Source: Kineococcus terrestris (GTDB taxonomy: Bacteria; Actinomycetota; Actinomycetes; Actinomycetales; Kineococcaceae). Taken from it: a stretch of DNA of 64,000 nt. This document shows positions 55,042 to 63,719 of this stretch, piece by piece. The notes beneath the pieces are model-generated. The model worked only from the letters and a program-made list of their open reading frames with translations. It was not told the DNA's origin and did not search any database. A program made the translations under genes and the position numbers. The stretch is from the NCBI RefSeq assembly GCF_041020765.1, contig NZ_JBEUEJ010000020.1, one strand, 5' to 3'. Position 1 is the stretch's first letter; each line of letters opens with the position of its first letter.

Positions 55042-56385
55042 ATGACCGCGCCCTCCCGGCCCCCGCACACCCCCTCCTCCAGCACCGCCTCCTCGACCAC
55101 CCCCGGCGCCGCCGCGCCCGCCCGGCCGGCGATGACCGGCCGCTCCACCGTGTCCCTGATCGTGCTGCTGGGCTCGATGGCGGCGCTGGGCGCGGTGACC
55201 ATCGACCTGTACCTGCCGGCGCTGCCGCAGGTGGCCGCCGACCTGGGCACGACCCCGGCGCGCGCGCAGATGACCATCACGGGCGTCCTCGTCGGCGCGG
55301 CCCTCGGCCAGCTGCTCGTGGGCCCGCTCAGCGACGCGTTCGGCCGCCGCCGGCCCGCCGTGATCGGCTTCTCCGTCTACGTCCTGGCGTGCCTGCTGTG
55401 CGCGGTCGCCCCGAACCTGCCCTCGCTGGTCGCCTTCCGCGTGCTCGCGGGCGTGGGCGCCTCGGCGGGCGCCGTCATCGGCATGGCGGTCATCCGGGAC
55501 CTGTTCGTGGGCCCGCAGGCGGCGCGGCTGATGTCGCGCATCGTGCTCGTCATCGGGGTGGCGCCGCTGTTCGCGCCCACCGTGGGCGGGGTGCTGGACT
55601 CCTGGTGGGGCTGGCGGCCGGTGCTGGCGGTCCTCGCGGTCGTCGGCGTCCTGGTCCTCGTGGCGGTGCACCGGCGGCTGCCGGAGACCCGTCCGGAGGT
55701 GCGCCCGGACGCGGTGCCGGAGCCGCGCACGCCGTCGGAGCCGGTGACCCGCAGCCGCGCGGCGCTGGTGCGCCGGACGTTCGCCGGGTACGGGGCGCTG
55801 CTGCGCGACCGCCGCTTCCTGGCGTTCGCGGCGATGCCGGGCCTGGCGATGTCGGTGATCCTCAGCTACGTGGCGACCTCGCCGTTCGTGCTGGGGGAGA
55901 CGTACGAGCTGTCCAGCGGCGCGTTCGCGGCGCTGTTCGCGGTCAACGGCACGGCCCTCATCGGCGGCAGCCAGCTGAACGCGGCGCTCGTGGGCCGCTT
56001 CGGGTCCCCGGCGCTGCTGCGGCTGGGCGTGGCGCTGGCCTGCGCGTTCGCGCTGCTGACGGCCGCGGCCCTGCTGGCGCGCCCGGGCTCGGTGTTCGTG
56101 ATCGTCGTGCCGCTGTACCTCCTGCTGGGCAGCCTCGGGCTGATCATGCCCAACTCGGTGACGCTGGCGCTGGAGCCGTACGGGGCCAGCGCGGGCGCCG
56201 CGGCGGCGCTCGTGACGGCGGTGCAGTCCGGCTTCGGCGGCGGCATCGGCACCCTGACGGGTGTGCTGGGCGGCGACCACGAGGCGATGGCGGCCGTCGT
56301 GGTCACCGTGACGCTGCTCAACGTCGTGCTGCTGTTCACGGTGCGTCGCAGCCTGGCCCGGTCCTCGGAGGTCCCGTCGCCGTAG
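55042..56385 (+). CDS. Bcr/CflA family multidrug efflux MFS transporter
   Basis: A 447-residue 12-helix proton antiporter. VTIDLYLPALPQVAADLGTTPARAQMTITGVLVGAALGQLLVGPLSDAFGRRRP is the Bcr/CflA signature, and IVLVIGVAPLFAPTVGGVLDSWWGWRPVL follows. A 30-residue serine/threonine/proline-rich N-terminus precedes helix 1. ATG 55042. Its TAG stop is part of the -10 (TAGGCT) of the peptidase gene downstream. Confidence 0.92.
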   Translation: MTAPSRPPHTPSSSTASSTTPGAAAPARPAMTGRSTVSLIVLLGSMAALGAVTIDLYLPALPQVAADLGTTPARAQMTITGVLVGAALGQLLVGPLSDAFGRRRPAVIGFSVYVLACLLCAVAPNLPSLVAFRVLAGVGASAGAVIGMAVIRDLFVGPQAARLMSRIVLVIGVAPLFAPTVGGVLDSWWGWRPVLAVLAVVGVLVLVAVHRRLPETRPEVRPDAVPEPRTPSEPVTRSRAALVRRTFAGYGALLRDRRFLAFAAMPGLAMSVILSYVATSPFVLGETYELSSGAFAALFAVNGTALIGGSQLNAALVGRFGSPALLRLGVALACAFALLTAAALLARPGSVFVIVVPLYLLLGSLGLIMPNSVTLALEPYGASAGAAAALVTAVQSGFGGGIGTLTGVLGGDHEAMAAVVVTVTLLNVVLLFTVRRSLARSSEVPSP

Positions 56386-56394
56386 GCTGCGGTG

Positions 56395-58365
56395 ATGACG
56401 AGCACGGACCAGCGTCCTGCGGGCACCGACGAGTGGGCCGACCCGTCGGTCCGCCCGCAGGACGACCTCTTCCGCCACGTGAACGGCCGCTGGCTGGCGA
56501 CCACCGAGATCCCCGACGACCGCGCCGTGGACGGCGCGTTCGTGCGGCTGCGCGACGAGTCGGAGGCGCAGTGCCGCGTCATCGTCGAGCGCGCGGCCGC
56601 CGGGGGCGCGCCCCGCGGGTCGGTCACCCAGAAGATCGGTGACCTGTACGCCAGCTTCATGGACACCGACCGGGTGGAGGCGCTGGGCGCCTCCCCCGTG
56701 GCCGACGACCTGGCCGCCGTGGACGCGGTGGAGGACCTGCCCGCGCTGGTGCGGCTGCTGGGGACCTTCGAGCGCTCGGGCACGGGCGGGCCGTTCGCCT
56801 ACTGGGTGGACACCGACAACGCCCGCTCGGACCGCTACGTCGTCTACGTGACGCAGTCCGGCCTGGGCCTGCCGGACGAGTCGTACTACCGCGAGGAGTC
56901 CTCCGCCGAGCTGCGCGAGGCGTACGTGCGCCACGTGCAGCGGGTCCTGGAGCTGGGCGGGCGCCCGGACCCGGCCGGCGCGGCGCAGCGGGTCCTGGCG
57001 CTGGAGACGGAGCTGGCCAGCCACCACTGGGACCGGGTGCGCAACCGCGACGCGAACGCCACCTACAACCTCGTGGACCGCGACGGCTTCGACGCGCTGC
57101 TGCCGGGCGTGGACACCGCCGCCTGGCTGGCGGCCGCGCGGCTGCCCGAGGAGGCCTTCGCCGAGGTCGTGGTCCGCCAGCCCGGCTACCTGCAGGGCCT
57201 GGCGGAGGTGCTGGCCTCGACGCCGGTGGCGACCTGGCGCGACTGGCTGGGCTGGCGGGTGCTGCACCACGCGGCGCCGCTGCTGAGCTCGGCGTTCGTG
57301 GAGGAGAACTTCGCCTTCTACGGCACGACGCTGACCGGCGCCCCGCAGCTGCGCGAGCGCTGGAAGCGCGGCGTGGGGCTGGTGGAGTCGAACCTGGGCG
57401 AGGCGCTGGGCGAGCTGTACGTGGCCGAGCACTTCCCACCGGCGGCGAAGGCGCGCATGGAGGAGCTGGTCGCGAACCTCGTCGAGGCGTACCGCGTCGA
57501 CATCGAGGCGCTGGACTGGATGACGCGCGAGACGAAGGACCGCGCGCTGGAGAAGCTGGGGAAGTTCACCCCGAAGATCGGCCACCCGGACGTCTTCCGC
57601 GACTACTCGGCGCTGAGCGTCGAGCGCGACGACCTGGTCGGCAACGTGCGGCGGGCGTTCGCCTTCGAGGTGGACCGCGAGCTGGCGAAGCTGGGCTCCC
57701 CGGTGGACCGCGGCGAGTGGTTCATGACCCCGCAGACGGTCAACGCCTACTACAACCCGGGCATGAACGAGATCGTCTTCCCGGCGGCGATCCTGCGGCC
57801 GCCGTTCTTCTCCCTGGACGCCGACGACGCGGCCAACTACGGCGGCATCGGCGCGGTCATCGGCCACGAGATCGGTCACGGCTTCGACGACCAGGGCTCC
57901 AAGTACGACGGCGACGGCAACCTGCGCGACTGGTGGACGGACGCCGACCGCGAGGAGTTCGGCAAGCGCACCGCCGCGCTGATCGCCCAGTACGACGCGC
58001 TGGAGCCGCCGGAGACGCCGGGCCAGCACGTCAACGGGGCGCTGACGGTGGGCGAGAACATCGGCGACCTGGGCGGCCTGACGATCGCGCACAAGGCGTA
58101 CACGATCGCCCTGGGCGGGCAGGAAGCCCCGGTCCTGGACGGCATGACGGGACCGCAGCGGCTGTTCGCCGGCTGGGCGCGGGTGTGGTGCGGCAAGGTG
58201 CGCCCGGCGGAGGTGGCGCGGCGCCTGGCGATCGACCCGCACTCGCCGCCGGAGTTCCGCTGCAACCAGGTGGTCAGCAACCTCGACGAGTTCCACGAGG
58301 CGTTCGGCGTGCAGCCGGGCGACGGGCTGTGGCGGGACCCGGCGGAGCGCGTCCGGATCTGGTGA
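56395..58365 (+). CDS. M13 family zinc metallopeptidase
   Basis: A 656-residue neprilysin-like peptidase of full length without signal peptide, as usual for actinobacterial PepO-like enzymes. The zinc site is H491-E-I-G-H495 in VIGHEIGHGFDDQG, with the third ligand E554 in GENIGDLGG; NAYYNPGMNEIVFPAAIL and the C-terminal CNQVVSNLDEFHEAF are standard. ATG 56395 is six bases after TAGGCT (56383-56388), so it is likely leaderless; a GTG at 56392 is the alternative. Cleaves small peptides, probably in the cytoplasm. Confidence 0.94.
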   Translation: MTSTDQRPAGTDEWADPSVRPQDDLFRHVNGRWLATTEIPDDRAVDGAFVRLRDESEAQCRVIVERAAAGGAPRGSVTQKIGDLYASFMDTDRVEALGASPVADDLAAVDAVEDLPALVRLLGTFERSGTGGPFAYWVDTDNARSDRYVVYVTQSGLGLPDESYYREESSAELREAYVRHVQRVLELGGRPDPAGAAQRVLALETELASHHWDRVRNRDANATYNLVDRDGFDALLPGVDTAAWLAAARLPEEAFAEVVVRQPGYLQGLAEVLASTPVATWRDWLGWRVLHHAAPLLSSAFVEENFAFYGTTLTGAPQLRERWKRGVGLVESNLGEALGELYVAEHFPPAAKARMEELVANLVEAYRVDIEALDWMTRETKDRALEKLGKFTPKIGHPDVFRDYSALSVERDDLVGNVRRAFAFEVDRELAKLGSPVDRGEWFMTPQTVNAYYNPGMNEIVFPAAILRPPFFSLDADDAANYGGIGAVIGHEIGHGFDDQGSKYDGDGNLRDWWTDADREEFGKRTAALIAQYDALEPPETPGQHVNGALTVGENIGDLGGLTIAHKAYTIALGGQEAPVLDGMTGPQRLFAGWARVWCGKVRPAEVARRLAIDPHSPPEFRCNQVVSNLDEFHEAFGVQPGDGLWRDPAERVRIW

Positions 58366-58368
58366 GGC

Positions 58369-59946
58369 TCAGCCGGCGGACGCGACCCGGTCGCGCCCGC
58401 CGGCCTTGGCCGCGTACAGCGCCCGGTCGGCGGCCAGCAGCAGCTCGTCCGGGGTGCCGCCGTGCTCGGGGGCCGTGGCCACGCCGGCGCTGACGGTGAC
58501 CTCCACGGCCTCGCCGCCGGTCCCGGCGCGCACGTCCAGCCCGGCGCACGCGCGCCGCAGCTCGTCGGCGCGCTCGGCGGCGGCCGCCGCGTCCAGCCGG
58601 GGCAGCAGGACGACGAACTCCTCCCCGCCGTAGCGCACGACGTCCTCGGCGCGCGCGTGCCGGCGCAGCTCCCCGGCCACCGCCACCAGGACGGCGTCGC
58701 CGGCGGCGTGCCCGTGGGTGTCGTTGACGGCCTTGAAGTGGTCGACGTCCAGCAGCACCAGCGACAGCGGCTGCCCGGCGGCGAGCGCCGCGGTCAGCCG
58801 GCCGGCGAGGTCGTCGACGAACCGGCGCCGGTTGCGCAGCCCGGTGAGGGGGTCGCGGGCGGCCTCCTCGGCCAGGTCGGCGCGCAGCCGGTCGATGGTC
58901 TCCACGTGGGCGCGCAGCTGCGCGTTGGCGTCCTCGAGGGCGCGCTGCTGGGCGAGGACGCCGGTGACGTCGCGGGCGACGACGACCCGGCCGACGAGGT
59001 CGCCGCGCTCGTCGCGGATCCAGCGGGTGCGCACGTCGAGGCTGCGCCCGTCCTCCAGCGCGACGACGGTCTCGCCCTCGTCGTCGCCGACGGCCGCGGC
59101 GAGCACGGGCCCGGCGACCTCCGCCAGCGGCACCCCGACCACCTCCCCGTCCGCGCCCGGGTGCAGCGCCCGCGCGGCGGGGTTGAGGTCGACGACGCGG
59201 TCGGCGGCGTCGACGACGAGCACGGCGTCGGTGACGGTGTCGACGACGAGGCTGCGCGCGACGGGCACCAGCCGCAGCAGCTCGTGGCGCACCACGGCGA
59301 CGGTGAACAGCACCCCGGTGACGACGAAGGCGGGCGGGGTGATGTCGACCGGCAGGTACGGCGCGGGCACGGAGATGCTCACGGCGTTGAAGGCCACGGG
59401 CGCGGCCATCGCCAGCAGCATCGTGGTGGTCTGCCGGCGCAGCGGCCCGGTGGCGCTGCGCCGCAGCCGCACGAGGTCGGCGGCGCTCCAGGCCAGGACG
59501 GCGTAGCTGTAGACGGTGTGCGCCCAGAAGGCGGGCCCGGGCACGGGGGTGCGCACGGCCGGGTCGCCCACGTAGGTCACCTCGGCGTGCACGAGGTGCA
59601 GCCACGGGTCGGCCACGAGCAGCGACAGCAGCAGGACGGGCTCGACGGCCAGGGCCGCCACGCGCCGGGGCCGGCCGCGGTGCCCCGTGACGGCGTCCAC
59701 GAACAGCCGGTAGCACAGGACGACCCCGGTGATCCCGGCGTACTGGACGAGGACGAGGCGGTCCTGCACGGCGGTCGGCAGCCCGGCGTGCATCGCGGCG
59801 GCCGCCCCGGCCCACGCCGCGGCGGCCACGAGGCCGACGGCCAGCGGGGTGGCCGAGCGGGCCAGGCCGCGCCGCCGCCAGGCCAGCACGGCCGTGGCGA
59901 GGGAGACGACGGCGGACAGCGCGACGACGACCGCCACCGGGGACAC
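58369..59946 (-). CDS. 7TM-PAS-GGDEF diguanylate cyclase
   Basis: A 525-residue membrane sensor. Seven hydrophobic segments in the first 220 residues match the histidine-kinase-type 7TM sensory region. A PAS domain follows (VVDTVTDAVLVVDAADRVVDLNPAARAL), then a coiled linker and a GGDEF domain with an intact GGEEF at 440-444 and RDPLTGLRNRR before it. It should make c-di-GMP. The likely inhibitory RxxD site is not obvious. GTG 59946 or 59955. Its stop forms TGAGGCTCA with that of the peptidase gene. Confidence 0.9.
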   Translation of the reverse strand: MSPVAVVVALSAVVSLATAVLAWRRRGLARSATPLAVGLVAAAAWAGAAAAMHAGLPTAVQDRLVLVQYAGITGVVLCYRLFVDAVTGHRGRPRRVAALAVEPVLLLSLLVADPWLHLVHAEVTYVGDPAVRTPVPGPAFWAHTVYSYAVLAWSAADLVRLRRSATGPLRRQTTTMLLAMAAPVAFNAVSISVPAPYLPVDITPPAFVVTGVLFTVAVVRHELLRLVPVARSLVVDTVTDAVLVVDAADRVVDLNPAARALHPGADGEVVGVPLAEVAGPVLAAAVGDDEGETVVALEDGRSLDVRTRWIRDERGDLVGRVVVARDVTGVLAQQRALEDANAQLRAHVETIDRLRADLAEEAARDPLTGLRNRRRFVDDLAGRLTAALAAGQPLSLVLLDVDHFKAVNDTHGHAAGDAVLVAVAGELRRHARAEDVVRYGGEEFVVLLPRLDAAAAAERADELRRACAGLDVRAGTGGEAVEVTVSAGVATAPEHGGTPDELLLAADRALYAAKAGGRDRVASAG

Positions 59947-60109
59947 CGCCCGCACCGCCTCTCGCGCCGTGGTTCGACGCCGGCGTGCACCGGCTCCGCA
60001 AGAGTGGCATCGGCCTCCGACACGGGCCCGCGCAGGGGCCGACCGGGTGGTGCCCCTACCGCCGCGACCCCCGCCGCGAGCGCCCGCGCCGCGCGGGGAG
60101 GATGGCGCG

Positions 60110-60835
60110 GTGCCCGTCGTGACGACCGCGCTGGTCGGTGCCGCCGTCCTGCTGGGCGCGGTGACGCAGCGCTCGACGGGGCTGGGCTTCGCCCTGGTCG
60201 CCTCCCCGTTCCTCGTCCTCATCGCCGGCCCGCACGACGGGGTGACGCTGGGCAACGCCCTGTCGGCGTCGCTGTGCGCGTTCGTGGTGCTGCGCACCTG
60301 GCGGCGGATCGCGCGGCGCCCGGCGCTGCTGCTGTGCCTGCCGGCGCTCGCGGTCGTCCCCCTCGTGGCCCGGCTGGCCGCGGACGTGCCGGAGGCCCCG
60401 ATGCTCGTCGTCGTCGGGTCGCTGGCGGTGCGGGCCGACCTGGTGGTGCTGCTCAGCCGCCGCGGCGCGGTGCGCGGCGGTGCGCTGGTGGCGGTGGGCG
60501 CGGGCGCGCTGGGCGGGGCGATGAACGTGGCCGCGGGGGTGGGCGGGCCGGTCGCGGCGGCCTACGGGGTGGCGCAGCGCTGGCCGCGGGAGACGTTCGT
60601 GGCGACGATGCAGTGCTTCCTGCTGGTCGCCAACGCCTCCTCGCTGGCGGTCAAGGGCCCGCCGGACGTGCCCGGCTCGACGTGGCTGGTCGCGGCGCTC
60701 GCGCTGGTCGCGGGCGCCGTGGTGGGCGAGCGCGTCGCCCCGCGCGTGCCCGTGGACGCCGGCCAGCGCCTGGTGATGGCGGTGGCGCTGGCCGGTGGCC
60801 TGGCGGCCGTCGTCCGCGGCCTGCTGATGCTCTGA
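60110..60835 (+). CDS. TauE/SafE family anion exporter
   Basis: A 241-residue membrane protein with about eight hydrophobic segments. AVTQRSTGLGFALVASPFLVLIAGPHDGVTLGNALSASLCAFVVLRTWRRI and GGAMNVAAGVGGPVAAAYGVAQRW give the duplicated TauE/SafE motif. Members move sulfite, sulfoacetate or similar organosulfonates. GTG 60110 is six bases after GAGGAT. Divergent from the diguanylate cyclase. Confidence 0.85.
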   Translation: MPVVTTALVGAAVLLGAVTQRSTGLGFALVASPFLVLIAGPHDGVTLGNALSASLCAFVVLRTWRRIARRPALLLCLPALAVVPLVARLAADVPEAPMLVVVGSLAVRADLVVLLSRRGAVRGGALVAVGAGALGGAMNVAAGVGGPVAAAYGVAQRWPRETFVATMQCFLLVANASSLAVKGPPDVPGSTWLVAALALVAGAVVGERVAPRVPVDAGQRLVMAVALAGGLAAVVRGLLML

Positions 60836-60845
60836 GCGCCCTCAG
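60832..60845. terminator. Small shared hairpin over two facing stop codons
   Basis: CTGAG and CTCAG arms around CGCC contain the TGA of the TauE gene (60833-60835) and that of the glucosidase gene (60842-60844). Confidence 0.35.
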
Positions 60846-63565
60846 CGCCCGGGCGGGCCCGGGGGCAGGCGCGGGTGCAGCAGGTGCGCCACCAGCGCGG
60901 TCCACCCCGTCTGGTGGGTGGCGCCGAGCCCCTCGCCGGTGTCGCCGTCGAAGTACTCGTTGAAGGTGGGGTGCTCGCGCCACAGGGGGCTGTCGGTGGC
61001 CTCGATGCGCTGCCCGTCGGCGGGCCGGCGCCCGTCCACGGGCCGGAACAGGTCGACGAGGCTCTCGTCGACGAGGTCGGCGGCCTGCACGAGGTTGATC
61101 CGCTTCCCGGACCCCTTGGGCACCTCGATGGTCAGGTCGTCGCCGAAGAAGCGCCCGTAGGTGCGCAGCTTGTCCGCCAGCAGCACGTTGACGGGGAACC
61201 ACACGGGCCCGCGCCAGTTGGAGTTGCCGCCGAACATGCCGGTGCGCGACTCCCCGGGCTCGTAGGCGATGGAGGAGTCGCGGCCGCTGACGGAGGTGGT
61301 GATCTGCTCCTTGACGGCCGCGGACAGCGAGCGGATGCCGTACCGGGACAGGAACTGCTCGGAGTCGAACATCCGCTCGAGGATGCGCACGAGGCGCTCG
61401 CGGTCGAGCAGGGAGAGCATCATCCGGCGCCCCTCGGGCCCGGAGCGGGTCAGCAGCGGCTCGGTGAGGTCGGGCCGGCGCCGCTGCAGCCAGCGCAGCC
61501 GGGAGGTCAGGTCGGGGCACTCCTGGGCGATCCAGGAGGGCACGTCGGTGGCGCCGAGGACGGGCAGCAGACCGACCATCGACGGCACCCGCATCCGCTC
61601 GGCGGTGCCGTCGGGGTGCAGCAGGACGTCGTAGAAGAAGCCGTCCTCCTCGTCCCACAGCGACACGTCGTGCGAGCCGAAGCGCGTCATGGCCTGCGCG
61701 ATGGACAGGAAGTGCTCGAGGAACTTGGTGGCGGCGTCCTCCCAGGCGGGGTCGTGCCGCGACAGCTCCAGGGCGATCTTGAACATCTGCTGGCAGTAGA
61801 AGGCCATCCAGCTGGTGGCGTCGGACTGCTCCAGCCGGTACCCGGGGGGCAGTTCGGCGGAGCGGTCGAACAGGCCGATGTTGTCCATCCCGAGGAAGCC
61901 GCCCTCGAACAGGTTCGAGCCGTGGGCGTCCTTGCGGTTGACCCACCACGAGAAGTTGAGCAGCAGCTTGGTGAAGACGCGCACGAGGAAGCCCTGGTCG
62001 CGGTAGCCGTCGAGGCGGTACACGTGCCAGGCGGCCCACGCGTGCACGGGCGGGTTGACGTCGCCGAAGGCCCACTCGTAGGCGGGCAGCTGCCCGTTGG
62101 GGTGCATGGACCACTCGCGGCACATGAGGACGAGCTGCTCCTTGGCGAACTCGGGGTCCACGTGCGCCAGGGGGATGGTGTGGAAGGCGAGGTCCCAGGC
62201 GGCGAACCAGGGGTACTCCCACTCGTCGGGCATGGAGACGACGTCGGCCAGGGCGAGGTGGCGCCAGCTGGTGTTGCGGCCGCCGCGCTGGCGGCGCGAG
62301 TCGGGGGCGGGCTCGCCGGCGGGGTCGCCGTCGAGCCACTGGCGCACGTCGTAGCGGTACAGCTGCTTGGTCCACAGCAGCCCGGCGTAGGCGCGGCGGG
62401 CGATGTGCCGGTCGGAGGCGTCGAGGTCGGGGTGCAGGACGACGTCGTAGAAGGCGTCGGCCTCGACGCGCCGGTCGCGCAGGACGGCGTCGAAGCCGGC
62501 GCCGAAGGTGTCCAGGGTCGGCGCGTTGTGGGACAGCCGCAGCCGCACCTGCACGGTCTCGCCGGGGGCGACGGCGTCGAAGCGGTACCAGAAGGCGGCC
62601 TTGGTGCCCTGCCGGCCGGGGTTGACCGCGCCGGTCTCCCCGCGCACGATCCGCCGGTCGATGCCGTCCTTGGTGTACGGGGTGGCGTTGCGGGCGGCGC
62701 CGAAGAGCTCGACGGCGTTGGTCTCGTTCTCGCAGAAGAGCACCTCGGGCGAGCCCTCGGCGGCGACGAAGTAGCGCCCGAGGTGGGCGTGCTCGCACTC
62801 GACGGCCTCCAGGCCGCCGACGGTGAGGGTGGGCGGCAGGACCTGCTCGAGGGTGCCGCGGCGCTTGTCCAGGCCCCACACCCACGTGTTGCGGAACCAC
62901 AGCTGCGGGACCAGGTCGAGCGGCGCGGCCTCGGGGCCGTGGTTGGTGGCGCTGACGACGACGCACAGGTCGTCGGGGGAGGCCTTGGCGTAGGTGACGA
63001 GGACGTCGAAGAAGCGGTCCTCGTCCAGGACGCCGGTGTCGCCGAGCTCGTACTCGCGCTCGTCGCGGCCGCGGCGGGCGTTCTCGGCGCGCAGCTGCTC
63101 GTAGGGGTACTCGGCGTGCGGGTAGCGGTAGAGCCACTGCATCCAGCTGTGCGAGGGGGTGCCGTCGACGGCCCACCAGTGCTCCTTGGCGTCCTCGCCG
63201 TGGTTGCCCTCCTCGTTGGCCAGCCCGAAGAGCCGCTCCTTGAGGATGGGGTCGCGCCGGTTCCACAGGGCGACGCCGAGGTTGAGGAAGCCGAAGCGGT
63301 CGCAGACGGCGCCGAGGCCGTCCTCGCCCCAGCGGTAGGCGCGGCTGCGGGCCTGGTCGAAGGGGAAGGACGACCACGCGTCGCCGCCGGCGGAGTAGTC
63401 CTCGCGCACGGTGCCCCACTGGCGCCCGGCGACGTAGGGCCCCCACAGGCGCCAGGGACCGTCGGCGCCGGGGGACTCGGCCATCCGGGCGTGCTCGGCG
63501 GACGGGTGCGCCGCGCCCGCCGGCTGCGGCGGGAGGGGGGCGTGGGGCTCCTGCGGTGCGCTCAC
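60842..63565 (-). CDS. MGH1-like / GH63-related glucosidase
   Basis: A 907-residue glycoside hydrolase with an (alpha/alpha)6 barrel. The start WRLWGPYVAGRQWGTVREDYSAGGDAW is diagnostic of this actinobacterial glucosidase family. Barrel segments include EYPWFAAWDLAFHTIPLAHVDPEFAKEQL, NGQLPAYEWAFGDVNPPVHAWA and SNWRGPVWFPVNVLL. An aspartate in AWDLAFHTIPL and a glutamate in the last helices are candidate catalytic acids. It probably trims alpha-glucosides such as mannosylglycerate- or trehalose-like compounds. GTG 63565; a methionine at about codon 28 is an alternative start. Confidence 0.9.
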   Translation of the reverse strand: MSAPQEPHAPLPPQPAGAAHPSAEHARMAESPGADGPWRLWGPYVAGRQWGTVREDYSAGGDAWSSFPFDQARSRAYRWGEDGLGAVCDRFGFLNLGVALWNRRDPILKERLFGLANEEGNHGEDAKEHWWAVDGTPSHSWMQWLYRYPHAEYPYEQLRAENARRGRDEREYELGDTGVLDEDRFFDVLVTYAKASPDDLCVVVSATNHGPEAAPLDLVPQLWFRNTWVWGLDKRRGTLEQVLPPTLTVGGLEAVECEHAHLGRYFVAAEGSPEVLFCENETNAVELFGAARNATPYTKDGIDRRIVRGETGAVNPGRQGTKAAFWYRFDAVAPGETVQVRLRLSHNAPTLDTFGAGFDAVLRDRRVEADAFYDVVLHPDLDASDRHIARRAYAGLLWTKQLYRYDVRQWLDGDPAGEPAPDSRRQRGGRNTSWRHLALADVVSMPDEWEYPWFAAWDLAFHTIPLAHVDPEFAKEQLVLMCREWSMHPNGQLPAYEWAFGDVNPPVHAWAAWHVYRLDGYRDQGFLVRVFTKLLLNFSWWVNRKDAHGSNLFEGGFLGMDNIGLFDRSAELPPGYRLEQSDATSWMAFYCQQMFKIALELSRHDPAWEDAATKFLEHFLSIAQAMTRFGSHDVSLWDEEDGFFYDVLLHPDGTAERMRVPSMVGLLPVLGATDVPSWIAQECPDLTSRLRWLQRRRPDLTEPLLTRSGPEGRRMMLSLLDRERLVRILERMFDSEQFLSRYGIRSLSAAVKEQITTSVSGRDSSIAYEPGESRTGMFGGNSNWRGPVWFPVNVLLADKLRTYGRFFGDDLTIEVPKGSGKRINLVQAADLVDESLVDLFRPVDGRRPADGQRIEATDSPLWREHPTFNEYFDGDTGEGLGATHQTGWTALVAHLLHPRLPPGPPGR

Positions 63566-63683
63566 CCGCTCATCCTGCCGGGTCGGGGCCGTCCGCGGTG
63601 GGGGAGGGTGTGGCGCGCGAGGGCTGCGGGAGCGGTGAGAGGTGCTGCCCTGCAACGACTTCCGACTCGAGGGCGCAGCCGAC

Positions 63684-63712
63684 TTGCACCGGCGCTGCGC
63701 GAGGTCTAGTGT
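63684..63712 (+). promoter_or_regulatory. rRNA operon promoter P1
   Basis: TTGCAC (63684-63689) and TAGTGT (63707-63712) are spaced exactly 17 bp, a strong vegetative promoter for this GC content. Located about 290 bp before the window end, where the 16S gene is expected. Confidence 0.75.
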
Positions 63713-63719
63713 TCTTCCT

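Noticed and set aside
54829..58296. A minus-strand frame of over 1150 codons
   Set aside because: Antisense to the Bcr/CflA and M13 genes, no family motifs, biased composition.
60875..63709. A plus-strand frame of about 940 codons opposite the glucosidase
   Set aside because: Valine/glycine-rich shadow of a real glucosidase with intact motifs; it also runs into the rrn promoter.
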